From Flavisphingomonas formosensis (GTDB lineage: Bacteria; Pseudomonadota; Alphaproteobacteria; Sphingomonadales; Sphingomonadaceae), in the NCBI RefSeq assembly GCF_009755815.1, contig NZ_WRPK01000010.1:1-64000 (forward strand): a stretch of 64,000 bases of DNA, read 5' to 3'. Made by a program: the position numbers and the translations under genes. Below the pieces are notes generated by a model, which ran no database searches, had not been told where the DNA came from, and saw nothing but the letters and a program-made list of their open reading frames with translations. Within the stretch, counting starts at the first letter, position 1, and each line of letters opens with the position of its first letter. This document shows, piece by piece, positions 7,749-15,620 of this stretch.

Positions 7749-9335
7749 ATGCCGGGCTTTGATCATGGCCTTCCCCCGCGCCCGGTGATCGGCGTCGGCG
7801 CGCTGCTCGCCCGCACCGCGCGCGTGCGGACGCGCCATCGCGCGATCGTGGACGGTGAAAGGAGCCGGAACTGGGGCGAGGTCGCCGATCGCGTGTCGCG
7901 AATTGCCGGCGCAATGCAGGCGATGGGCGTTCGGCCGGGCGACCGGGTCGCCGTGCTTGCGCTCACCAACGACCGCTATGTCGAGCTGCTGTGCGCGATC
8001 CCGCGTGCGGGCGGCGTCGTCGTGCCGCTCAACTGGCGCTGGTCGGTTGCCGAACTGATCGACGGCATCGCCGATTGCGAGCCGGTGCTGCTCTTCGTCG
8101 ACGACAAGATGGCCGATGTCGGCCGGCAGATCATCGCCGGCCGCCCCGAGATCCGCATGCTCTCGATCGGCGAAACCCCGGACGGCCTGCCGCACTATGA
8201 GCAGCTGATCCTCGATCATCAGCCGGGCGAGGATGCGGGGCGTGGCGGTGACGATCTCTGCCAGCTCGGCTATACCGGCGGCACCACGGGACGCTCCAAG
8301 GCGGCGATGCTCAGCCATCGCAACATCATCAACGAGGCGATGATGTGCTGGTCCGAAGGGCTGTTCCGCGAGGATTGCGTCTATCTGCTCAACGGCCCGA
8401 TGTTCCATGCGGCGGGCACCTGGCCGGCGCTGTCGACGATGGGCAGCGGCGGCACGCTGATCGTCATGCCGCAGTTCGAGGCAGGCGAGGCGTTGCGGCT
8501 GATCCAGACCCATGGCGTGACCGAGAGCCTGCTGGTTCCGGCGGTAATCCAGATGGTGATCGAGCATCCGGACTTCGCGGCGACCGACACGTCGAGCTTC
8601 CGCACCGTGATCTACGGCGCCTCCCCGATCACCGAGACGCTGCTCGACCGTGCCGTGGCCGCCCTGCCCCAGGCCCGGTTCATCCAGGCCTATGGGATGA
8701 CCGAGCTTTCGCCGATGTGCGCGGTGCTGCCGGACTATGCGCTGCGCGGCGACTATCGCGCGCGGGGCGTCTACCGCGCCGCGGGCCGCGCCACCGTGGG
8801 CGTGCAGATCCGCATCGTCGACGAGGACGATGTCGAGGTACCGTGCGGCGAGGTCGGCGAGATCGTCGTGCGCGGCGAGAATATGATGCTCGGCTATTGG
8901 CGCCGGCCCGAGGAGACCGCGCACGCGCTGCGCGGCGGCTGGATGCACACCGGCGACGGCGGGCGGATGGACGAGGAAGGTTTCGTTTATGTCGTCGACC
9001 GGGTGAAGGACATGATCATCTCCGGCGGCGAGAATGTCTATTCGCAGGAGGTGGAGAATGCGGTGTCGCTTCATCCGGCCGTCCGGCAATGCGCGGTGGT
9101 CGGCATACCCAGCGAGAAATGGGGCGAAAGCGTCCATGCGATCATCCGGCTCCACGATGGAGCGACGCTCACCGAGGTGGAGCTGATCGAGCACTGCCGG
9201 CCGCTGATCGCCGGATACAAGCTGCCGCGCAGCATGCAGATATGGGACGGCGAATTCCCGCTGACACCCGCCAACAAGGTGCTGAAGCGCGAGCTGCGCC
9301 GGCCCTTCTGGGAAGGACACGAACGCAAGATATGA
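7749..9335 (+). CDS. AMP-dependent acyl-CoA ligase
   Basis: A 528-residue ANL-superfamily ligase that activates a carboxylic acid to its CoA ester via an acyl-adenylate. Visible motifs are the P-loop YTGGTTGRSKAAMLSHRN, GMTELSP, the hinge region HTGDGGRMDEEGFVYVVDR, GGENVYSQEVE, and the C-terminal catalytic lysine in PANKVLKREL. The open frame extends 43 codons upstream, but ATG 7749 sits 5 nt after GGAGG, and everything upstream is unlike the family and runs into the operator. It starts a four-gene operon; its stop overlaps the start of the next gene (ATGA). Confidence 0.92.
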   Translation: MPGFDHGLPPRPVIGVGALLARTARVRTRHRAIVDGERSRNWGEVADRVSRIAGAMQAMGVRPGDRVAVLALTNDRYVELLCAIPRAGGVVVPLNWRWSVAELIDGIADCEPVLLFVDDKMADVGRQIIAGRPEIRMLSIGETPDGLPHYEQLILDHQPGEDAGRGGDDLCQLGYTGGTTGRSKAAMLSHRNIINEAMMCWSEGLFREDCVYLLNGPMFHAAGTWPALSTMGSGGTLIVMPQFEAGEALRLIQTHGVTESLLVPAVIQMVIEHPDFAATDTSSFRTVIYGASPITETLLDRAVAALPQARFIQAYGMTELSPMCAVLPDYALRGDYRARGVYRAAGRATVGVQIRIVDEDDVEVPCGEVGEIVVRGENMMLGYWRRPEETAHALRGGWMHTGDGGRMDEEGFVYVVDRVKDMIISGGENVYSQEVENAVSLHPAVRQCAVVGIPSEKWGESVHAIIRLHDGATLTEVELIEHCRPLIAGYKLPRSMQIWDGEFPLTPANKVLKRELRRPFWEGHERKI

Positions 9336-10183
9336 CCCAATATGGCCGAACCGACGAGGCGCTCGCCGCGATGACACCGGCGCTGCGCGAGGGCTATTTC
9401 GCGGGCAAGACGGTGATGGTCTCCGGCGCGGGCACGGGGCTCGGCCGCGCCATCGCGCATTGGGTGGCGAAGCTCGGCGGCAGCCTGGTGCTGTGCGGGC
9501 GCGATATCGCCAAGCTGGAGGATACGGCCAAGGCGCTGGAGCGCTACGAGGCCGACGTGATGACCTACGCGCTGACGATCCGCGATCCCGATGCGGTCTC
9601 CGGCCTGTTCGATGCCGCCTGGGAGCGGTTCGGCGGCGTCGACATCCTGGTCAACAATGCCGGCGGTCAGTTTCCGAGCCACGCGATCGACATCAGCCCC
9701 AAGGGCTGGAACGCCGTGATCGATACCAACCTCAACGGCAGCTGGCACATGATGCAGGCCGCCGCGCAGCGCTGGCGCTTTGCGAGCGTGCCCGGATCGA
9801 TCGTCAACATCGTCGCGGTCGTCGGCCGCGGCATGCCCGGGGTCGCGCACACCGCGGCGGCGCGCGCGGGGGTGATCGCGCTCTCCAAGACGCTGGCGAT
9901 CGAGTGGGCGCCGCTCAATATCCGCGTCAACTGCGTCGCGCCGGGCCTGATCTCGACCAGCGGGATGAATGCCTACCAGCCCGAGGCGGTGAAGGCGATG
10001 ATACAGACCAATGTGATGAAGCGCTTCGGCCAGGCCGAGGAGATTGCCGACGCGGTGTGCATGATCGCCGGCGACGGCGGCGGCTTCATCACCGGCGAGG
10101 TGCTGCACGTCGACGGCGGCAACCAGATCTGGGGTGACCAATGGACGATCGCCAAGCCCGACTATTTCAAGATCGACGAGTGA
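9332..10183 (+). CDS. SDR-family enoyl-CoA reductase, PECR/DECR-like
   Basis: A 283-residue short-chain dehydrogenase. It has the cofactor motif SGAGTGLGRAIAH near residue 32, NNAGGQFPSHAIDISPKGW near residue 110 and VNCVAPGLI near residue 205. The usual YxxxK catalytic pair is absent; the aligned segment reads HTAAARAGVIALSK. The same pattern, and the NNAGGQF stretch, are typical of peroxisomal trans-2-enoyl-CoA reductase and 2,4-dienoyl-CoA reductase. I therefore favour reduction of an unsaturated acyl-CoA over alcohol oxidation. It is coupled by a 4-nt overlap to the acyl-CoA ligase gene and followed 7 nt later by the CoA-transferase gene. Confidence 0.85.
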   Translation: MTQYGRTDEALAAMTPALREGYFAGKTVMVSGAGTGLGRAIAHWVAKLGGSLVLCGRDIAKLEDTAKALERYEADVMTYALTIRDPDAVSGLFDAAWERFGGVDILVNNAGGQFPSHAIDISPKGWNAVIDTNLNGSWHMMQAAAQRWRFASVPGSIVNIVAVVGRGMPGVAHTAAARAGVIALSKTLAIEWAPLNIRVNCVAPGLISTSGMNAYQPEAVKAMIQTNVMKRFGQAEEIADAVCMIAGDGGGFITGEVLHVDGGNQIWGDQWTIAKPDYFKIDE

Positions 10184-10190
10184 TTCACCC

Positions 10191-11465
10191 ATGACAGTGA
10201 CCATCGATTCCGCCGCGCTGGACCTTTCCGCCATCATCAGGCCGGGCGATCATGTCGTCTGGGGCCAGGCGGCGGGCGAGCCCTCCACCTTGGTCGAGGC
10301 GCTGCTGGCCCAGCGCGCGGGCCTCGGCGGCATCTCCGCCTTTGTCGGCTCCAGCTTCTCGACGACGCTGAAGCCCGAGCATGCCGATCATATCGCCTTC
10401 ACCAGCATGGGCGCGATCGGGACGCTGCGCACGCTTTCCAAGGCGGGCAAGCTCGGCATCATCCCCTGCCATGTCGGCCAGATCGGCCGGCTGATCGCGG
10501 ACGGCGTCATTCCCTGCGACGTCGCCTTCGTGCAGGTCAGCCCTGTGGATGCCGACGGCAATCACAGCTATGGCGTGATCAACGACTATACCCAGGCGAT
10601 GGTCGCCAATGCGCGTGTCGTGGTCGCCGAGATCAACGCGCAGGTGCCGTTCGTGCCCTGCGACAAGCTGCTGCCCGGCTCGCATATCGACTATCGCATC
10701 GAGACCGACCGGCCGGTGGTGAGCGTGCCGCCCGCGAAGATCGGCGAAGGCGACCGGGCGATCGCGCAGATCGCGGCGAGCTACATCGGCGACGGATCGA
10801 TCCTGCAGTTCGGCGTCGGCGCGGTGCCCGACGCGATCGCGCAGCTGATCTCGGACCGCAAGGACCTCGGCCTGCACAGCGGGATGATCGGCGACTCGCT
10901 GGTCGACCTCACCGAATCCGGCGCGCTCACCAATGCGACCAAGCGGGCTGATCGCGGCGTCTCGGTGACCGGCGCGCTGATCGGCAGCGAGCGGCTCTAT
11001 CGCTTCTGCCACAACAACAAGGCGGTACGGATCTGCGCCTCGGCGACGACGCATGGCGATGCGATCCTCAGCGCGCTGCCCAAGCTGGTCTCGATCAACT
11101 CGGCGGTCGAGGTGGACCTCACCGGCCAGGTGAATGCCGAGGAAGTCGGCGGATCATATGTCGGCGGCACCGGCGGCCAGGTCGATTATGTGCGCGGCGG
11201 CGCGCGCTCGCCGGGCGGGCGCTCGATCATCGCGCTGCCGGCGACCGCGCAAGGCGGCACCTCCAGCCGCATCGTCGCGCGCCTGTCCGGCCCGGTGACT
11301 ACGGCGCGGGTCGAGACCGACGTGATCGTCACCGAGTTCGGCGCGGCCGAGCTCAAGGGCCAGTCGCTGGCCGAACGCGCGCGGCGCCTGATCGCGATCG
11401 CGCATCCCGATTTCCGCGAAAGCCTCGAACGCGAGGCGCACGCGCTGTTCCAGAGGGGCTATTAA
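10191..11465 (+). CDS. Acetyl-CoA hydrolase/CoA-transferase family protein
   Basis: A 424-residue protein of the 4-hydroxybutyrate CoA-transferase/acetyl-CoA hydrolase family. Visible motifs are FVQVSPVDADGNHSYG, VVVAEINAQVPFV, FGVGAVPDAIAQLISDRK and a C-terminal TDVIVTEFGAAELKG. It would swap CoA between acids, recovering CoA without ATP, or hydrolyse an acyl-CoA. The start is ATG 10191, 7 nt after the SDR stop. Its stop overlaps the next start (TAATG). Having both a CoA-transferase and a ligase in one operon suggests two ways to load CoA, or salvage of a released acid. Confidence 0.88.
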   Translation: MTVTIDSAALDLSAIIRPGDHVVWGQAAGEPSTLVEALLAQRAGLGGISAFVGSSFSTTLKPEHADHIAFTSMGAIGTLRTLSKAGKLGIIPCHVGQIGRLIADGVIPCDVAFVQVSPVDADGNHSYGVINDYTQAMVANARVVVAEINAQVPFVPCDKLLPGSHIDYRIETDRPVVSVPPAKIGEGDRAIAQIAASYIGDGSILQFGVGAVPDAIAQLISDRKDLGLHSGMIGDSLVDLTESGALTNATKRADRGVSVTGALIGSERLYRFCHNNKAVRICASATTHGDAILSALPKLVSINSAVEVDLTGQVNAEEVGGSYVGGTGGQVDYVRGGARSPGGRSIIALPATAQGGTSSRIVARLSGPVTTARVETDVIVTEFGAAELKGQSLAERARRLIAIAHPDFRESLEREAHALFQRGY

Positions 11466-12232
11466 TGGGAGACGCCGTCCGTTTCGAGGTGCCGGAACCC
11501 GGCATCGCGCTGATGACCATCGACCGGCCGGAGGCGCGCAACGCGCTCGGCCGCGAGGTGCGCGAGGGGCTGTTCGCCGGCTGGGAGCGGTTCGAGAACG
11601 ACCCCGAACTGCGCGTCGCGATCCTCACCGGCTCCGGCGAGAAGGCGTTCTGCGCGGGCGGCGACCTCAAGGAGATGGCCGAGCTGAAGCTCACCGTGCC
11701 GCCGCGCGGCATGTTCCCGGTGCCGGGCGACAATATCGAGATCACCAAGCCGACGATCGCGGCGGTGAACGGCGTCGCCTTCGCGGGCGGCTGGCTGATC
11801 GCCCAGGCCTGCGACCTGTGCGTCGCCTCGACCACCGCGCGTTTCGCGGTGACCGAGGTGAAGGTCGGCCGCGGATCGCCCTGGGCAGCGCCGCTGATCA
11901 ACATGATCCCGCAGCGGATCATGATGGAGATATTGCTGACCGGCGATCCGATCGACGCGCAGCGCGCCTATGAGATCGGCCTGGTCAACCGCGTCGCCGA
12001 GCCCGACCAGCTCGTCGAGGAGGCGATGAAGATCGCGCGCCGGATCGTCGAGAATGCGCCGCTTTCCGTCGCCGCGGCGAAGGAGACGGTGATGCTCGCG
12101 ACCGAGATGGGCCGCACCCCGGCCCTGCGCGCCGCGCGCAACACCTGGGAGCGCGCCTATCGCAGCAAGGACGCGCAGGAAGGGCCGAAGGCGTTCGCCG
12201 AGAAGCGCAAGCCGGTGTGGCTGGGGGAGTGA
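11465..12232 (+). CDS. Enoyl-CoA hydratase/isomerase family protein
   Basis: A 255-residue crotonase-family protein. N-terminal substrate-site residues are in FCAGGDLKEMAE near residue 65. The oxyanion-hole region is NGVAFAGGWLIAQACDLCVA near residue 100, followed by VTEVKVGRGSPWAAPL. It probably hydrates an enoyl-CoA produced in the same pathway. It is the last gene of the plus-strand operon, with a 1-nt overlap with the CoA-transferase gene. It is clearly different in sequence from the crotonase at 140-898, so the two probably handle different intermediates. Confidence 0.88.
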   Translation: MGDAVRFEVPEPGIALMTIDRPEARNALGREVREGLFAGWERFENDPELRVAILTGSGEKAFCAGGDLKEMAELKLTVPPRGMFPVPGDNIEITKPTIAAVNGVAFAGGWLIAQACDLCVASTTARFAVTEVKVGRGSPWAAPLINMIPQRIMMEILLTGDPIDAQRAYEIGLVNRVAEPDQLVEEAMKIARRIVENAPLSVAAAKETVMLATEMGRTPALRAARNTWERAYRSKDAQEGPKAFAEKRKPVWLGE

Positions 12233-12258
12233 TGCCGGCTGCGGGGTGATCGCCGATA

Positions 12259-13650
12259 TTACGCCTCCCCGTTCGAGACATCATCGTCCTCTTCATCGCT
12301 AAGATCCTCCTCGTCCCAGAGCCAGTCGGGCGGCGCGGGCTCATCGCGATCGGGCGGCGCGCAGCCATGGGTGCGCCAGTGGCGGCGGTGGAGGTCATAT
12401 TCGGCGACGCGCTCGCGGGTCTCGGCGATGAGGGCGGCGGCCTCGTCGGGATCGAGATCGGACGGAGAGAGGGGAGACCAGCGGTCGGTCCGGCGGCGGT
12501 CGAGCCAGAACAGCATCGCTGGGAGCGAGGGCGGCTGCTGGACAAGGATCTCGCCGCGCAGCACCTCGCCCGCGTCGGTCAGCAGGACCGTCTCGCGCAT
12601 ATAAGCGTAACCGGTGGCGCGGGCGAACAACGCCGCCTCCACGGCATCGTCGGCGACGGATTTGCCGAGGCGGACCGCCTGTCCGAACGCGGCGTGGCGC
12701 AAGGTCCATTGGCGCAAGGTGGTGAGCGAGATGCCGAAGGCCCGCGCCAGATCGCGATCGAGCGCCCCCTGTTCGGCCAACTGCCGGGCGATGGGGACGA
12801 AAGTGGGGTCATATTTGGAGCCCGGCGCGGAGGGAGCGGCGTCGATCGGCTCGACCAGGGGCACGGCGATCGGATCGGGCAGCGGGGGGTGTATGCGACG
12901 AGGGAGGGTATCGGCGGCCTCCTCCTTTTTCGTCATCCCGGCTCGCCGGGTCGCCTCGCTGATCCAGGATCCATTAGCCGCAGCGTTGCCGACAAGGCGC
13001 GACGCTGCGGCTAATGGATCCCGACTTTCGTCGGGATGACGGGAGGGAATGGTACGGCCCTCTTCGTAGGACTTATCTGACGTGAGCCCCACCAGCGGAT
13101 CGCCATCGTCCGCCGGCGAGACAGGCCCAGGATCGAGCGCATCGATCCGGGCCATTCCATCTTCGTCGCCGTCCATCTCCGGCCCGCCGTCCTGGGCGGC
13201 GCACATCGCCTCATAGGCATCCTCCTCGATATCGCGCAGCGCCTCCTCGGTGGACGAGAGGGCGTCGTCATCGGCGTGCCGGATCACCGGCGGCGGGTCC
13301 CAGCGATCGGGACGGCGGACGCGCAGCCAGAAGGTGGCGGCCTTGTCGCAGGGCGGGACATGCTCGGTGACGGCGACGCGGACGAGCGTGCCGTCGCGCA
13401 GGAAGACGCGCTCGGTCTCGCGATCATAGCCGGTGGCCCTCCGGAACAGCGCGCGCTCGACCGCCGCGTCGGCTGCATCGCGGCCGAGCTTGCAGGCGGC
13501 GGCGAAATCGGGATGGCGCTGCTTCCACTCGCGGATGGTCTTGAAATGGACGCCGAAGGCGGCGGCGAGATCCTTGTCGAGCGCGCCGCGCTCGGCGAAC
13601 GTGCGGGCGGCGGGGATCAGGGCGGGGCTGTAGCGGGTCGGCGGGCTCAT
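12259..13650 (-). CDS. Protein with two tandem terminase-small-subunit-like domains
   Basis: A 463-residue protein built of two homologous units of about 110 residues. Unit one begins near YSPALIPAARTFAERGALDK and unit two near YDPTFVPIARQLAEQGALDR. Each has a helix-turn-helix-like region (FGVHFKTIREWKQRHPDF; FGISLTTLRQWTLRHAAF), a V-E-x-A-L-F-x-R-A-T-G-Y motif and an ending of the type FWL-x-x-R-R-x-D-R-W. This order resembles phage terminase small subunits, normally a single unit. The linker is acidic and contains a stretch of about 37 residues encoded by a REP palindrome. No phage gene lies nearby. The role is unknown; DNA binding is likely. The frame extends 23 codons upstream; ATG 13650 is chosen without a strong ribosome site. 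Confidence 0.7.
   Translation of the reverse strand: MSPPTRYSPALIPAARTFAERGALDKDLAAAFGVHFKTIREWKQRHPDFAAACKLGRDAADAAVERALFRRATGYDRETERVFLRDGTLVRVAVTEHVPPCDKAATFWLRVRRPDRWDPPPVIRHADDDALSSTEEALRDIEEDAYEAMCAAQDGGPEMDGDEDGMARIDALDPGPVSPADDGDPLVGLTSDKSYEEGRTIPSRHPDESRDPLAAASRLVGNAAANGSWISEATRRAGMTKKEEAADTLPRRIHPPLPDPIAVPLVEPIDAAPSAPGSKYDPTFVPIARQLAEQGALDRDLARAFGISLTTLRQWTLRHAAFGQAVRLGKSVADDAVEAALFARATGYAYMRETVLLTDAGEVLRGEILVQQPPSLPAMLFWLDRRRTDRWSPLSPSDLDPDEAAALIAETRERVAEYDLHRRHWRTHGCAPPDRDEPAPPDWLWDEEDLSDEEDDDVSNGEA
12931..13041. repeat. REP palindrome inserted in frame within a gene
   Basis: A 111-bp palindrome. The outer arms are CGTCATCCCG (12931-12940) and CGGGATGACG (13032-13041). The inner arms GGATCCATTAGCCGCAGCGT (12967-12986) and its exact complement (13002-13021) form a 20-bp perfect stem around a 15-nt loop. 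The length is divisible by three (37 codons), and the coding frame of the tandem-domain protein stays open through it. The outer ends match the type A REPINs elsewhere in the window; the interior differs. Confidence 0.88.
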
Positions 13651-13783
13651 GCTGCGAGGCTGGCATGAACGGGGGGATTGCCGCGAGACGCCGGACGCCG
13701 CCAGCGACAGCCGGCTCATTCCATCCAGCGGCGCCAGATCGACTGCACAAACATGCTACGGCCGGCGCTTGCCGCGCGGCTTA

Positions 13784-14698
13784 TCACGGAGTCCGGATGA
13801 ACCCCGCCACAGCACGGACGGTCTCCTCCGGCCTTTCCTCCATCAGCCAGTGGCCGGCATCGGGAATGATCGCCCGCTGGACGTTGCTGGCGAAGAAGCC
13901 GGCGGACTCGCCCATCTTGACGCCCAGCGACTTGTCGCCGCCGACCGCGAGGACCGGCATCTTAAGCTTGCCCACTCGCGCGAACAGCTGCTGATTGTCC
14001 TTTTCGTCCTGAGGGAATGCGGCGAATTGGGAAAAGGCCGAATGCATTCCACCGGGCCGCGCATAAAGCGCCGCGTAATGAGAGCGCGTGGCTTCGGTTA
14101 TGCTTTCCGGATGAGCGGAAAGCTCATTATAGAAACGATCCAGAAAGATCCGCTCGCGACCCGCAACCAGCCGCTCCTCGTCGGGGCCGTAGAAGTTGAA
14201 GTGCCACGTCGAGGGCTGGCGCTTGAGCCATTCCCACGCGTCTCCGAGACCGGGCACAGGCGCGTCGATCAGGACCAGCTTGCGGACACGGTCTGGATAT
14301 TGCGCCGTGAAGGCGTAGGCGACCATGTTGCCGATATCGTGGCCGACCACGTCGACCTTGTCGACGCCCAGCGCATCGAGAATGCCCGCAATGTCGACGC
14401 CCTGCGTCTTCTTGTCATAGCCCGACGCCGGATGAGCCGAAAGGCCCATGCCGCGCAAATCCGGTACGATCACCCGATGATCCCGGGCCAGATCCTCGGC
14501 CAGCGGTTCCCACATGTCTCCGGTATCGCCGAAGCCGTGCAGAAGCACGACGGCGGGCCCACGCCCCGCGATGCGCACGTGCAGCGTCGTTCCGTTGGTC
14601 GGGATCTCGCGAATGGCATAATCCGGCTTCGCCGCCACCGGTGCGGCCAGGGCGAACATCGCCGCCGCGAAAGAAATCGTCAGCTTTCGGAAGACCAT
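13784..14698 (-). CDS. Exported alpha/beta hydrolase (epoxide hydrolase/dehalogenase-like)
   Basis: A 304-residue alpha/beta hydrolase with an N-terminal signal peptide (KLTISFAAAMFALAAPVAA, cleavage expected after the last Ala), so periplasmic or secreted. The oxyanion motif is HGFGDTGDMW near residue 60. The nucleophile elbow VVGHDIGNMVAY places an Asp as nucleophile, as in epoxide hydrolases and haloacetate dehalogenases. The C-terminal catalytic His lies in DAGHWLMEERPEE. I reject 50 upstream in-frame residues because ATG 14698 follows AAGGGGAG closely and begins a proper signal sequence. It stands alone between the tandem-domain gene and a divergent exbD. Confidence 0.87.
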   Translation of the reverse strand: MVFRKLTISFAAAMFALAAPVAAKPDYAIREIPTNGTTLHVRIAGRGPAVVLLHGFGDTGDMWEPLAEDLARDHRVIVPDLRGMGLSAHPASGYDKKTQGVDIAGILDALGVDKVDVVGHDIGNMVAYAFTAQYPDRVRKLVLIDAPVPGLGDAWEWLKRQPSTWHFNFYGPDEERLVAGRERIFLDRFYNELSAHPESITEATRSHYAALYARPGGMHSAFSQFAAFPQDEKDNQQLFARVGKLKMPVLAVGGDKSLGVKMGESAGFFASNVQRAIIPDAGHWLMEERPEETVRAVAGFIRTP

Positions 14699-14939
14699 GT
14701 CGCTACTCCCCTTCGGGATCGAGCCCTGCCGGCGCACGGTTGGATCACCGGAAGAGTCTTCGTAGACAATCTGCTGGTCCTGTCTACTCGGGATCGATCT
14801 ATTGCTTCGATGAAGACTTTGGAAACGAAAATAAAAAGGAAATACCAAAAGTTGAATCGAAGATTTCCGCCAACCGCCGCAGATCGTCCATCGACGCGAA
14901 AATTCCCTTGCCCAGATTTCCCGAGCATAGCATGTTCAT

Positions 14940-14954
14940 TGTTATATCATAACA
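14940..14954. promoter_or_regulatory. Inverted repeat upstream of exbD-like gene
   Basis: TGTTAT-ATC-ATAACA is a perfect 6-bp inverted repeat just upstream of the exbD-like start in an unusually AT-rich patch (about 14760-14960). It could be a repressor site. I cannot match it to a known regulator. Confidence 0.35.
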
Positions 14955-14968
14955 TGATGAGGGATGTC

Positions 14969-15385
14969 ATGGCCGCCAACCTTCTTCCCGCAGATTCCGC
15001 CCCGATGGTGGAAATGAACACGACGCCACTGATCGACGTGATGCTGGTGTTGCTGATCATGTTCATCATCACCATTCCGATCCAGACGCATGCGGTGAAG
15101 ACCGATCTTCCCAACGGACCTGCGGGAACGGTCGTCGACACGCTGCGCAACCGGCTCACGATCGATGCCGGCGGGGTCACCCGGTGGAATGGATCCGCCG
15201 TGAACAGGGCGACGCTGCGCGCCTATCTGGAGCGCTCCATGCAGTTGCCGAGCGAACCGGAGCTGCAATTCCAGCCAGATGCGGAGGCGCGCTACGAAGC
15301 GGTCGACCAGGTGATGGCGGAGATCAAGCGCGCGGGCGTGACGCGCATGGGGTTCGTCGGGAACGAGAAGTATCAACTGTATTGA
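14969..15385 (+). CDS. ExbD/TolR-family proton-channel protein
   Basis: A 138-residue ExbD/TolR-like inner-membrane protein. It has a short cytoplasmic N-terminus, one transmembrane helix with the essential aspartate (NTTPLIDVMLVLLIMFIITI, residues 15-35) and a periplasmic domain. ExbD works with ExbB and TonB to energise outer-membrane receptors, but neither partner nor a receptor gene is adjacent. A start at ATG 14954 would add five residues; 14969 is favoured by GAGGGA a few bases upstream. Since it is an orphan, it may supplement exbBD loci elsewhere. Confidence 0.85.
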   Translation: MAANLLPADSAPMVEMNTTPLIDVMLVLLIMFIITIPIQTHAVKTDLPNGPAGTVVDTLRNRLTIDAGGVTRWNGSAVNRATLRAYLERSMQLPSEPELQFQPDAEARYEAVDQVMAEIKRAGVTRMGFVGNEKYQLY

Positions 15386-15458
15386 AGGCGATCCCCAAGG
15401 ATAATCGCCCGCCTGCGCCCTAGTCTATGCCCCTATCATCCTGGTCGCGATCTTGCTT

Positions 15459-15542
15459 CGTCATGCCAGCGGATGCTGGCATCACTCTCAACCGGTAGCC
15501 GGGTGACTGTCGAGAGCGACCCCAGCTTTCGCTGGGGTGACG
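15459..15542. repeat. REPIN-like inverted repeat, type A copy 2
   Basis: An 84-bp element from CGTCATGCCAGCGGATGCTG to GCTTTCGCTGGGGTGACG. It has the same length and two-hairpin plan as the copies at 3258 and 40177. It lies between the convergent exbD and aldehyde dehydrogenase genes (15386-15620), where I see nothing else. Confidence 0.8.
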
Positions 15543-15620
15543 AAGAAGAAACGCTCCAAAAATCAGCGATGGGTAATAACGCAGCCCGCAGGCGGGAGAG
15601 TTCTTACCTACGCTTCGCGA

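Noticed and set aside
12259-13650. Evidence of a prophage
   Set aside because: The terminase-like domains stand alone. No capsid, tail, integrase, lysis or attachment-site sequence is seen.
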